NCBI GenBank assembly: GCA_009701845.1
Contig: WLJI01000010.1
Span: 1 to 32,759 of the forward strand
Source: Actinomycetota bacterium
Lineage (GTDB): Bacteria > Actinomycetota > Acidimicrobiia > Acidimicrobiales > Microtrichaceae
Length of the DNA: 32,759 nucleotides
Direction: 5' to 3'
Each line of letters begins with the position of its first letter. Position 1 is the first letter of the stretch. The position numbers and the translations under genes are program-made. Below are positions 7,454 to 14,709 of the stretch, one piece after another. Below the pieces are notes generated by a model, which was not told the DNA's origin, made no database searches, and saw only the letters and a list, made by a program, of their open reading frames with translations.

Positions 7454-8503
7454 GTGATTGAATCAACGACTTCTGACCTACCCACTTTGCACCTAGAGCT
7501 CAACGGCTCGTCTGAGACCCTGAACGATGTTTGCGGAATCGGCAACGCACTCGTAGATGTTCTCAGCCAAGAGACTGATGAGTTCGTCGAAGCAGCGGGT
7601 ATGCCGAAGGGCGCTATGACGTTGATTGACGAGGAACGAGCAACGGCGCTGTATGCACAAATGGGCGCTGGAATTGAGATCTCTGGAGGCTCAGCCGCAA
7701 ACACCATTGTTGGCGTAGCGGCGCTCGGCGGCACCGCTCAGTACATCGGAAAGGTGCGCGACGACCAACTCGGGGCAGTGTTCGCTCACGACATTCGCGC
7801 CACAGGAGTGACCTACAAAATTGACCTTGCCTCTTCAGGGCCTTCTACGGGTTGCTGCCTCATCCTGATTACCCCTGATGCGCAACGCACGATGAACACC
7901 TTCTTGGGTGCATCAGTTCACCTGTCACCAGAAGACATCGACATCGAAGCAATTGCGGCCTCGAAGATTTTGTATCTTGAGGGCTACCTGTTCGATCCCC
8001 CAGAGGCCCAAGAAGCCTTCCGCGCTGCTGCTGCTTGCGCCCACGAAGCTGGCCGCCTTGTGGCAGTAACCTTGTCAGACAGTTTTTGCGTGGAGCGTCA
8101 TCGTGAGGCATTCCTTGACCTGTTGCAGCACCACTCAGATTTGGTTTTTGCCAATGAAGCCGAGATCTGCGCTCTGTTTGAAACAGAGTCATTTGATGTT
8201 GCAGTCGAGCAAGTCAAACAACTTCAAGTGACTGCCGCGGTGACTCGTTCAGAGAAGGGCTCGGTCGTGATCCACGGTCAGCAGGTGGTAGAGGTTCCCG
8301 CTGTTGCTGTAGATGAACTCGTTGATACAACCGGTGCTGGCGACCTGTATGCAGCGGGCTTTCTCTACGGGGTGAGCCAAGGCCTTGATTTAGGCACATG
8401 TGGAGCCTTGGGGTCTGTGGCGGCTGCCGAAGTCATCTCTCATGTGGGCGCTCGGCCGGTGGCAAGTCTGAAAGAACTAGCCAAGCCACTTCTGAGTAGC
8501 TGA
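7454..8503 (+). CDS. PfkB-family kinase, adenosine-kinase-like
   Basis: A 349-residue ribokinase-fold kinase. The N-terminal pattern VCGIGNALVDVL, GMPKGAMTLID and the di-glycine segment EISGGSAANTIVGVAALGG (about 76-93) match the adenosine-kinase/ribokinase clade. The C-terminal PfkB signature DTTGAGDLYAAGFLYG (291-306) carries the catalytic Asp297. NEAEICALF (about 234-242) is the usual ATP-side motif. It would phosphorylate a nucleoside or sugar; adenosine salvage is the best guess, but ribose or another sugar is not excluded. The GTG at 7454 has no strong ribosome-binding site. The gene starts 69 bp after rsmI and is followed by a convergent HAD gene. Confidence 0.85.
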   Translation: MIESTTSDLPTLHLELNGSSETLNDVCGIGNALVDVLSQETDEFVEAAGMPKGAMTLIDEERATALYAQMGAGIEISGGSAANTIVGVAALGGTAQYIGKVRDDQLGAVFAHDIRATGVTYKIDLASSGPSTGCCLILITPDAQRTMNTFLGASVHLSPEDIDIEAIAASKILYLEGYLFDPPEAQEAFRAAAACAHEAGRLVAVTLSDSFCVERHREAFLDLLQHHSDLVFANEAEICALFETESFDVAVEQVKQLQVTAAVTRSEKGSVVIHGQQVVEVPAVAVDELVDTTGAGDLYAAGFLYGVSQGLDLGTCGALGSVAAAEVISHVGARPVASLKELAKPLLSS

Positions 8504-8537
8504 GTGAGTTCCTAGCAGTGCGACTCTTGGGTCCTGT

Positions 8538-9248
8538 TCACAAGTCCAGGCTGCTGATCAGTTTCGGCAACTCGGCGATGTCTGACAATGTTTGAAACTC
8601 GGCGACGGCTACGTCATCGGAGTCGTCCTCCTCAAGTGCCCAGGTGAGGTGATACGGAACGTGTACTGCACGCGCCCCAATCTCCAGGACCGGCAACACA
8701 TCGGAACGTACCGAGTTGCCAACCATAAGAAATTCCGCTGACTGAACCGAGTGTTGATCTAATACCCGCAAGTAACTCCCGGGCGTCTTGTTGCTCAGAA
8801 TTTCAATGCCAGAGAACTTCTGGGCGATTCCTGATTGCGCAATTTTTGACTCTTGATGAAGGAGGTCGCCCTTCGTGATGAGGAGCAGGCGAAAAGAGTC
8901 CGCAAGCACTTCAAGCGTGTCGGCAACCCCGTCGAGAAGTTGAACTGGATGCTTCAGCAGGTCGTGCCCCCACATCAAAATCTCTTTGATTGCTGATGCC
9001 GGAATCTGGCCATCGGAGACTTCAATTGCAGTCTCGACCATAGACAGCGTGAAGGCCTTTGCGCCGTAGCCAAGAAGCTTTAGATTGCGACGCTCAATTT
9101 CGATGAGTTCGCTCTCTATACGTTCTTGGTGAGACGCATCACACCAAGGGCCAAGAAGCTCACAGAACCGTTCCGTGGTGAGCATGAAATGGTTCTCGCT
9201 GTGCCAGAGGGTGTCATCAGCATCGAACCCAATTGTTGTTAGCGGCAC
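8538..9248 (-). CDS. HAD-superfamily hydrolase (putative phosphatase)
   Basis: A 236-residue haloacid-dehalogenase-fold protein. Motif I is IGFDADDTLWHSE near the N-terminus (nucleophile Asp and acid/base Asp in DADD), motif II is LLLITKGD, the motif III lysine lies in ILSNKTPGSYLRV, and motif IV is MVGNSVRSDVLPVLEIGARA. An alpha-helical C1 cap separates motifs I and II, as in YjjG/phosphoglycolate-phosphatase-like enzymes. The substrate cannot be assigned. I place the start at GTG 9248 rather than ATG 9278: TGGAGA (9255-9260) sits 6 nt upstream of the GTG, and the upstream ATG falls inside the predicted -10 box. It is transcribed divergently from the methyltransferase at 9410. Confidence 0.85.
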   Translation of the reverse strand: MPLTTIGFDADDTLWHSENHFMLTTERFCELLGPWCDASHQERIESELIEIERRNLKLLGYGAKAFTLSMVETAIEVSDGQIPASAIKEILMWGHDLLKHPVQLLDGVADTLEVLADSFRLLLITKGDLLHQESKIAQSGIAQKFSGIEILSNKTPGSYLRVLDQHSVQSAEFLMVGNSVRSDVLPVLEIGARAVHVPYHLTWALEEDDSDDVAVAEFQTLSDIAELPKLISSLDL

Positions 9249-9254
9249 AAGATT

Positions 9255-9260
9255 TCTCCA
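9255..9260 (-). promoter_or_regulatory. Ribosome-binding site that decides the HAD gene start
   Basis: TGGAGA on the reverse strand, 6 nt before GTG 9248. It argues against the longer ATG start at 9278. Confidence 0.6.
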
Positions 9261-9276
9261 ACAGTCTTCGCAAATC

Positions 9277-9306
9277 ATTGCAGAGTCGGGCAGTGCTAGT
9301 GGTCAA
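9277..9306 (-). promoter_or_regulatory. Candidate housekeeping promoter of the HAD gene
   Basis: Reading the reverse strand, TTGACC (9306-9301) and TGCAAT (9282-9277) are separated by 18 bp, a five-of-six -35 and a four-of-six -10. Transcription would begin near 9270, leaving a short leader with the TGGAGA site before GTG 9248. Visual match only. Confidence 0.4.
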
Positions 9307-9409
9307 GATCCGAAATCAGTCGAGATGTCGTTCTGGGAGTGTCTTTGAAAAGTAGAAGTCAGTCACACACCTGTATGCTGATGCGTCTAGTCAGTTCAAG
9401 GAGGACCCG

Positions 9410-10300
9410 GTGGGGCATCGGTCAGCTGAGCAAGAAGTGTGTCCGGCATGCGGGGGACCAGGGCGCGATCGCAATTACCGTATTGAGAGTTTTGACTTAT
9501 TCCGCTGCAAACTGTGCAGGACCGAGTACTTGGTCCAAAGCCCCGACCGTGAGCCCGTAGAGAGCACCTATTGGGATGGCTACAAGTTTGAGCTCTATGC
9601 AACCGACTTGGTGCAGGCAAATTATGAGGATCGCTACGAGCAGATTCTGAGTCGAGTACAAACTGATTTTGGCCCGCTTGATTCGGTGCTTGATATTGGC
9701 TGTGGCATCGGCAACTTCATCGACTGGGCGGCTCGTAGCGGAATGAGAGCAATCGGCGCCGATGTCGATGCCGGTGCTGTTGAATCAGCCCGTGAGCGCG
9801 GCCTGACGGCTTACCACGTTGATGATCTGGCGTCAGAGATTGAAGACGGGTCTGTAGATCTGCTCACTTTGTGGGACGTCATCGAGCATGTTCATGATCC
9901 GCGCGGCTTGTTGCAGCGCTCACTTCGTTACCTTCGCCCCGGCGGAATCGTGGTGATGGAGACCCCCGACGTGGAGTTCCCGGCTCGCCCGTTTGTGATT
10001 GGCGTACGCAAGATTGCCGAGCCGATTCGCTGGAGCGACATGTTGTACTACGCAGACCATCAGGTGTATTTCTCGGGCCGGGGTCTGAGCACACTGATGG
10101 CCCGCTGTGGGCTAGATGTTGTTGATCAGCAAGGCATGCGCTCCCCAACGGCGAAGATGGCAAACGTTGTAGAGCATTGGGCGGCAACGGGAACCGGTGC
10201 GGGCAAGCTCGGGCCGGCGCTCTATAAACCCGTCGATAGAGCAATGCGGGCAGTTGGCATGACCAACAAACTGATCATGGTGGGTCAACTTCCCGAGTAG
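9410..10300 (+). CDS. SAM-dependent methyltransferase with N-terminal zinc-ribbon-like CxxC pairs
   Basis: A 296-residue class I methyltransferase. Residues 11-14 (CPAC) and 33-36 (CKLC) form two CxxC pairs like those in sugar or glycan methyltransferases with a small zinc-binding head. The Rossmann core has motif I VLDIGCGIGNFIDWAA (about 92-107), the acidic residue in IGADVD, and a post-I segment LLTLWDVIEHVHDP followed by LRPGGIVVMETPD. This pattern is typical of methyltransferase-11/23-type enzymes in polysaccharide loci. The GTG start is fixed by AAGGAGGA (9398-9405) 4 nt upstream. It opens the glycan region and is directly followed by the polymerase/Wzz fusion, so methylation of a polymer sugar is a reasonable inference. 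Confidence 0.85.
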   Translation: MGHRSAEQEVCPACGGPGRDRNYRIESFDLFRCKLCRTEYLVQSPDREPVESTYWDGYKFELYATDLVQANYEDRYEQILSRVQTDFGPLDSVLDIGCGIGNFIDWAARSGMRAIGADVDAGAVESARERGLTAYHVDDLASEIEDGSVDLLTLWDVIEHVHDPRGLLQRSLRYLRPGGIVVMETPDVEFPARPFVIGVRKIAEPIRWSDMLYYADHQVYFSGRGLSTLMARCGLDVVDQQGMRSPTAKMANVVEHWAATGTGAGKLGPALYKPVDRAMRAVGMTNKLIMVGQLPE

Positions 10301-10307
10301 GGCCACA

Positions 10308-10451
10308 GTGAAGCTCACTCCTACTCTCGCTGCCAATCTTGGCCCATGGCCCCAAGCGATGCCGGGTCCTGAGTTACTGCCGATACGCTATGTGCACTTG
10401 GCCTCCACGCGTAGCGGCCCGAACTCGGGGGAATCGGTTGCAGACTATTGA
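10308..10451 (+). CDS. Possible 47-residue leader ORF between the methyltransferase and the polymerase fusion
   Basis: GTG at 10308, 7 nt after the methyltransferase stop, with AGGG from the end of that stop region 5-7 nt upstream. It runs to a TGA at 10449-10451, overlapping the chosen TTG start of the next gene by 14 nt. The product begins MKLTPTLAANLGPWPQAM and has no membrane segment or domain I recognise. It could be a real small gene, a coupling leader for the fusion gene, or chance. The alternative reading of this stretch (N-terminal extension of the next gene from TTG 10339) looks less protein-like. Confidence 0.3.
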   Translation: MKLTPTLAANLGPWPQAMPGPELLPIRYVHLASTRSGPNSGESVADY

Positions 10452-13428
10452 TCAACCCATCGCCGCCGAGTCTCCGCGCCAGCGACCACCTTGGAGCACT
10501 GCTGCGGCTATTGGCCTTGCAATTGCTGCAATCCCACTCCTGATCTTTGCCATCTTCAACAAATGGGGAGTGCTTGTACTCGTAGTTGTTGCACTCACCG
10601 TGGGTTTGTCGATCTGGGTATGGCAGCGAGGACTTCTCTTTTATGAAGCAGTTGCCTTCCTGATTCACTTTGACGGCCTGGGTGCCGGACCAATCCGCAT
10701 GGGTCGCGCGGTTGCGCTCGTTGCCGCGCTCTTAATGATCTATAAATTGGTGGTACAGCGTTGGCGTCCGCCGGCGCTTCCCTTGCGAACTTGGGCACCC
10801 GTTTTCGTACTGCTGACATGGGCTGCAGCTAGCGGTATTTGGTCTGCTGAAGCCTTGTCGTTTCTCAACACCATGGGGCAGTTTCTGCTGGGAGTTGTCT
10901 TTTTTTGTATCACGGCGCTCATGGTTGATAGCCACCGAGCGCTGCATAAATTTCTTCGCGCCTACTGGATCGGCGGACTGTTTGGCGCCTCCTTAGGAAT
11001 CCTTGCGCTGTTTCTAGGAACGCGCTCGGTGGGATTCGGTAAGGATCCCAACTTCTTTGGGTTGCTGATGGCCTCGATGATCCCGCTCACGGTCTACTAC
11101 CGACGCCACGCAGCCACTGTGCGGATCAAATGGTTCTACACCTTCACACTGTTCGCCGTTCTTGGTGGTGCAGCAGGTGCTGGTAGCCGATCAGGGTTGA
11201 TTGGCGCTGCAATCGCCCTTTTCGGGACCATGGTTACCCGGCCGGGCTTGAGTGCCGGCCGAAGGTCCAGAGTGGCGATCGGAGCGCTTCTACTAGCCGT
11301 TATGGCTTTCGGAGTTGGGTTCGTTGCAAACCCGAACAATCTAGAGCGCGGGTTCTCTGATCGAGGTGCTGGGCGCTTGGACTTTTGGACCGTAACAAGC
11401 GCTCTGATTCAAGAGCAGCCTGTGACTGGTTACGGCTTCGGTCAGCTCAGGCTCTTGATCTCTCCAAACTTGCTTGTTACTCCTGGAAGTCAGCAACTGA
11501 ATGAGGACCGCGACGACGTTTCTTCGCATAACACATGGATGGATGTGACCGGCGACCTTGGGGTAGTTGGGCTCTTGATGTTCGTGTCCATCTTCTTGAT
11601 GACGATGCTGAATCTGTTGCGACCGCGCTGGTTGCAGATGAAAGAGATCTCGGTCACGTTGTTTGTGATGCTGCTGCCGGTTCTCTCAAGTTCGATGTTT
11701 TTGCCGCTTCTGAACAACAAACTGGCTTGGGCAGTTATTGGGTTAGCCGCAGGGCTGCAAGTTCCTTCGTGGAGGTCTCGCTGGAAAGGGTTGGCAGGGG
11801 TAGGCCAGACAGAGTCGCCCGAAGTTGGTCACGGCCTCGAGAGAATCTCCTCAGAGTCATGGTTAGGAACCTCTGCGACTTCTCTGCCGGGCACGTGGGC
11901 CGATACATGGGTTGACCCTTCAGCAGTTCAGCCGGCACACTCGGAGGAACTTGAGCGCTGGCAGACCGAGCGGTTGCGGTCAGGGACTGAACTTGATGTT
12001 GCGGGTGAACTCCCTCCGCCGCAACAACTGACCGCTGTTGAAGAGCCCGAAATCCCGTTGGCAAGGTGGGACCTTCGCTTCTCTTCACGAGCACGTCGGC
12101 AGATACTTGCAGCAGCGCTGATCGGGGGAATCCTCGGAGGCGTGGTTGGGAGCATGCTTCCAACCCACTACACCGCAACTGCAGCAGTGATTCCCCCACG
12201 GTTGGATCGATCCGTGCCGAGTGACTACGTACTGATCGACCGTGAGCGGCTACAGGGCGTGCTCACCACGGTGGTCTCTCTTGCTTACGCGCAAGAACTC
12301 AAGTCGCTGTCGGGAGTTGACCTGTCTGTTCGGCAGATCAGCGACCGAATGTCTGCAACTCGCCCAAAACTAGGCTTGTTAGTTCAGTTGCAATACAGCG
12401 ATACCAGCCAAGCGAACGTGCTGGCAGTGCAGCCCTATTTGGTCACTGCAATGGACAACATATTTGAAGATAGTCGCAGCGCTGCAGAGCAAGCGGTTGC
12501 TGATGAGCTGCGACCAACGATTCCAGGTGAGGCTAGGTACTACTCGGGAGCGTTCTATATTCGTGCCTATCAGGATGCAGTCTTGGGCCAAGAGCAGTCC
12601 TCGGTTTTTTGGATTGTGCTTGTCTCGCTTGCCACGGGAGCACTCCTTGCAACGGGAGCGCTGATGGCCGGAAGTCGATTCCCGCGGGTCGATCCAAAAG
12701 ACGATGTCTTTGAGTTCACTGGGCTGCGCAGGTGGACCCATGTGAGCGGCGGCAGTCGTAAGAAGAAAAGGTCCACGCCGAAGCAGCTTGAGCAAATCAT
12801 TACCTCGGCTGTGAACGCTGGCTCAGCGGACGAGTTTCCAACTCGGATTGTGGTCGCGGCCCCCCAAGACGGCGTAGAGGTGCGCAGACTAGCCGTGGGA
12901 CTTTCCGCAGCGTGTGTAGCTGAAGGCCGCCGAGTTGTGTTGGTCGACGCGCAGCTCACTCGCCCGCGGCTTAGTGCTCGCTTGGCCGGCCGCAATAGCG
13001 CAGGCGTGGCTGATTTAGAAAACGAAGATGGAACCGGCAACCAGGATGGAAGGGGCAATCACGCAGGAGCGACCGTAGAGGCCGTCATGCGATCTGTGTC
13101 GAGTCGTCGCCTTCCCAAAGAAGCTCGTCAGCTTCTTGGCCCACATGCAGATCAACTTCGTTTCATCCCTGCCGGATCGCGGTCGGCTCGTAAACGCCAT
13201 GTGATCGACGCCGAATGGCTCGATCAGATCAGTCCCGAGATTGTCGTAGTTGTGCTTGCGCCACCAACACTTGGCGGCACCGCAGTGAGCGCCCTGATGG
13301 AATGGAGCGACGTAACTATCTTGGCAATCACCGAGGGCATCACCACAACTCAAGATGCCGAAGACGCAGCAGGTACCGTGCAGCTCTTTTCTGCCGGGGC
13401 CGAGGGAATCGTGTGTATCAACAACTAG
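10438..13428 (+). CDS. O-antigen polymerase/ligase-type membrane domain fused to a Wzz-type segment and a degenerate BY-kinase-like domain
   Basis: About 996 residues from TTG 10438 (GGGGGA upstream); the frame extends to TTG 10339, adding 33 doubtful residues. Numbering below is from 10339. Residues ~55-475 hold some ten membrane segments with the Wzy/WaaL-like features GSRSGLIGA (282-290), RLDFWTVTSALIQEQPVTGYGFGQL (346-370, split in the family by the active loop) and SSHNTWMDVTGDLGVVGLL (395-413). A linker (480-580) leads to a Wzz-like unit: a membrane segment ~588-606, ~150 external residues, a second segment ~757-776. The C-terminal ~200 residues resemble bacterial tyrosine kinases, with VVAAPQDGVEVRRLAVGLSA (838-857) in the Walker A position but no GK(S/T), VVLVDAQLTRPRL in the Walker A' position, and VVVVLAPPTLGG where Walker B would be. 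No tyrosine cluster ends the protein. Predicted to polymerise or ligate an exported glycan and set its length. Confidence 0.75.
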   Translation: MQTIDQPIAAESPRQRPPWSTAAAIGLAIAAIPLLIFAIFNKWGVLVLVVVALTVGLSIWVWQRGLLFYEAVAFLIHFDGLGAGPIRMGRAVALVAALLMIYKLVVQRWRPPALPLRTWAPVFVLLTWAAASGIWSAEALSFLNTMGQFLLGVVFFCITALMVDSHRALHKFLRAYWIGGLFGASLGILALFLGTRSVGFGKDPNFFGLLMASMIPLTVYYRRHAATVRIKWFYTFTLFAVLGGAAGAGSRSGLIGAAIALFGTMVTRPGLSAGRRSRVAIGALLLAVMAFGVGFVANPNNLERGFSDRGAGRLDFWTVTSALIQEQPVTGYGFGQLRLLISPNLLVTPGSQQLNEDRDDVSSHNTWMDVTGDLGVVGLLMFVSIFLMTMLNLLRPRWLQMKEISVTLFVMLLPVLSSSMFLPLLNNKLAWAVIGLAAGLQVPSWRSRWKGLAGVGQTESPEVGHGLERISSESWLGTSATSLPGTWADTWVDPSAVQPAHSEELERWQTERLRSGTELDVAGELPPPQQLTAVEEPEIPLARWDLRFSSRARRQILAAALIGGILGGVVGSMLPTHYTATAAVIPPRLDRSVPSDYVLIDRERLQGVLTTVVSLAYAQELKSLSGVDLSVRQISDRMSATRPKLGLLVQLQYSDTSQANVLAVQPYLVTAMDNIFEDSRSAAEQAVADELRPTIPGEARYYSGAFYIRAYQDAVLGQEQSSVFWIVLVSLATGALLATGALMAGSRFPRVDPKDDVFEFTGLRRWTHVSGGSRKKKRSTPKQLEQIITSAVNAGSADEFPTRIVVAAPQDGVEVRRLAVGLSAACVAEGRRVVLVDAQLTRPRLSARLAGRNSAGVADLENEDGTGNQDGRGNHAGATVEAVMRSVSSRRLPKEARQLLGPHADQLRFIPAGSRSARKRHVIDAEWLDQISPEIVVVVLAPPTLGGTAVSALMEWSDVTILAITEGITTTQDAEDAAGTVQLFSAGAEGIVCINN

Positions 13429-13459
13429 ACATTTCTAGAGAAACACAGAAGCTGCGAAG

Positions 13460-14326
13460 ATGGAAGTAGCCCCGAGTTTGCAGTGGATTGATAACCATTG
13501 CCACCTTGAAGACGACTCTGCCCTGAGTGCGGTTCTTGAAGCGTCAGCGAAGGCCGGGGTCACGCAGATGGTTACCGTCGGCACAGATGCAGCAAGCTCG
13601 GTCGCAGGTCTGGCCTTAGCTGAGCGGCACAAACAGGTCTGGGCCACTGCTGGCCTGCATCCCCACGATGCTGCTGAAGGGCTCGACGCGGTGCTGCAGG
13701 TCATCAACGCCAACGTAGAGAATCCGAAGATGGTAGCTATTGGTGAATGCGGTCTGGATTATCACTATGACCACTCGCCGCGTGAGATTCAGCGCCACGT
13801 ATTTGCCCAACAAATTGCCCTTGCTCACGAGCACGACCTACCTCTTGTTATTCATACTCGCAATGCATGGGATGAGACCTTTGAGATCCTTGATGCCGAG
13901 TCGATTCCCAAGCGCACCGTGTTTCACTGCTTCACCGGTGGGCCGGCCGAGGCTGCTGCATGCTTAGAGCGCAACGCACTGCTCTCCATTAGCGGCATCG
14001 TGACCTTTCCGAGCGCAGCCGACGTTCGGGAGGCGGTTCGCATTGCGCCGTTGGATGCGCTCATGGTCGAGACGGACTCGCCCTTCCTCACCCCGGTCCC
14101 TCATCGTGGTACGCCCAATACGCCTGCGCGTGTCGTCCTGATTGGCGCAGAGATCGCTCATTTGCATGAAGTCGGGCTTTCGAAGGTTGCACAGCAGACC
14201 ACTGCAACGGCTCGGCGGTTCTACGGCCTTGAGGCCCCGGGTGACGGCCCTGAGGCCCCGGGTGACGGCCTTGAGGCCCCGGGTGACGGCCCTGAGGCCC
14301 CGGGTGACGGCCTTGAGGCCCCGTGA
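13460..14326 (+). CDS. tatD: TatD-family metal-dependent hydrolase/DNase with a repeat tail
   Basis: A 288-residue amidohydrolase-fold metalloenzyme of the TatD family (3'-5' DNase and proofreading-type roles are reported for relatives). The metal ligands are visible: DNHCHLED (His13, His15), GECGLDY (Glu96), VIHTRNA (His132), FHCFTGG (His156) and VETDSPFL (Asp206). The enzyme fold ends near RRFYGL (252-257), the usual family end. The last 31 residues are an in-frame repeat of EAPGDGP/EAPGDGL that no TatD enzyme needs. The TGA stop overlaps the GTG of the next gene (GTGA). The ATG at 13460 lies 31 bp after the fusion gene. TatD next to rsmA and ispE is the classical actinobacterial arrangement. 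Confidence 0.9.
   Translation: MEVAPSLQWIDNHCHLEDDSALSAVLEASAKAGVTQMVTVGTDAASSVAGLALAERHKQVWATAGLHPHDAAEGLDAVLQVINANVENPKMVAIGECGLDYHYDHSPREIQRHVFAQQIALAHEHDLPLVIHTRNAWDETFEILDAESIPKRTVFHCFTGGPAEAAACLERNALLSISGIVTFPSAADVREAVRIAPLDALMVETDSPFLTPVPHRGTPNTPARVVLIGAEIAHLHEVGLSKVAQQTTATARRFYGLEAPGDGPEAPGDGLEAPGDGPEAPGDGLEAP
14231..14323 (+). repeat. 21-bp tandem repeat, 4.4 copies, with an alternating 42-bp higher-order period
   Basis: Four full units begin at 14231, 14252, 14273 and 14294, and a partial unit begins at 14315. Each begins GAGGCCCCGGGTGACGGCC and the units differ only in the next base, alternating CT/TT/CT/TT. The alternation encodes Pro or Leu and means the last expansion duplicated a 42-bp pair. 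The tract is in frame and forms the C-terminus of TatD. The near-identity of copies suggests recent expansion. Confidence 0.95.
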
Positions 14327-14685
14327 ATCGGCTTCCGCCGCGAGTGCTCGTGGGCCTTGGAGTGACCCTGATCGCAGTGTTATTGCTCGTCGGTGTAGCC
14401 CTGCGCGGTGACCAAAAAGCCAAACCAGATGGCCAGACTCAAGCGACTCCGAAGACCACATCAACGAGCACTTCGACGATCAAGACAGCAGTTGCGGAGC
14501 AGTCCACGACCACAACCTCGATCAAAGTGTTGCCAGATTGGTATCCCAAAGGGTCAAGCCGGTATTCGGATCGCGCTCCCGTAGTGACGGTGACTACGCT
14601 GCCGCCCACGACGACCACAACAACGAAGAAGAGTTCATCCTCGACTAGCTCGAGCGGCTCAAATTCCTCAGTGGCGGGCAACTAA
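14323..14685 (+). CDS. Small membrane-anchored Thr/Ser-rich protein of unknown function
   Basis: 120 residues starting at a GTG that overlaps the tatD stop. MNRLPPRVLVGLGVTLIAVLLLVGVALRG gives a short basic N-terminus and one membrane segment (about 7-27); there is no lipobox Cys and no clear signal-peptidase site, so it is probably an anchored N-in/C-out protein. The rest is low-complexity: Thr/Ser runs at about 45-67 and 88-115 flank a more ordered stretch (SIKVLPDWYPKGSSRYSDRAP). No domain recognised. In many actinobacteria the slot between tatD and rsmA holds a resuscitation-promoting-factor gene; there is no Rpf lytic domain here. It is translationally coupled to tatD. Confidence 0.65.
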   Translation: MNRLPPRVLVGLGVTLIAVLLLVGVALRGDQKAKPDGQTQATPKTTSTSTSTIKTAVAEQSTTTTSIKVLPDWYPKGSSRYSDRAPVVTVTTLPPTTTTTTKKSSSSTSSSGSNSSVAGN

Positions 14686-14709
14686 CTCGCTATGGTCAAC
14701 TAACTGCCC

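Noticed and set aside
7424..7454. TTGACG upstream of the PfkB kinase as a promoter
   Set aside because: No acceptable -10 hexamer lies 16-19 bp downstream before the start codon.
9345..9379. TTGAAA...TATGCT as promoter of the methyltransferase gene
   Set aside because: The spacing is 23 bp, too long for a vegetative promoter; a promoter relying on the TATGCT box alone cannot be supported from sequence.
13964..14464. Long reverse-strand ORFs across the TatD tail
   Set aside because: They are open only because the 21-bp repeat lacks stops in several frames; their products are repeats plus Arg-rich shadow sequence, and the forward frame has all the TatD motifs.
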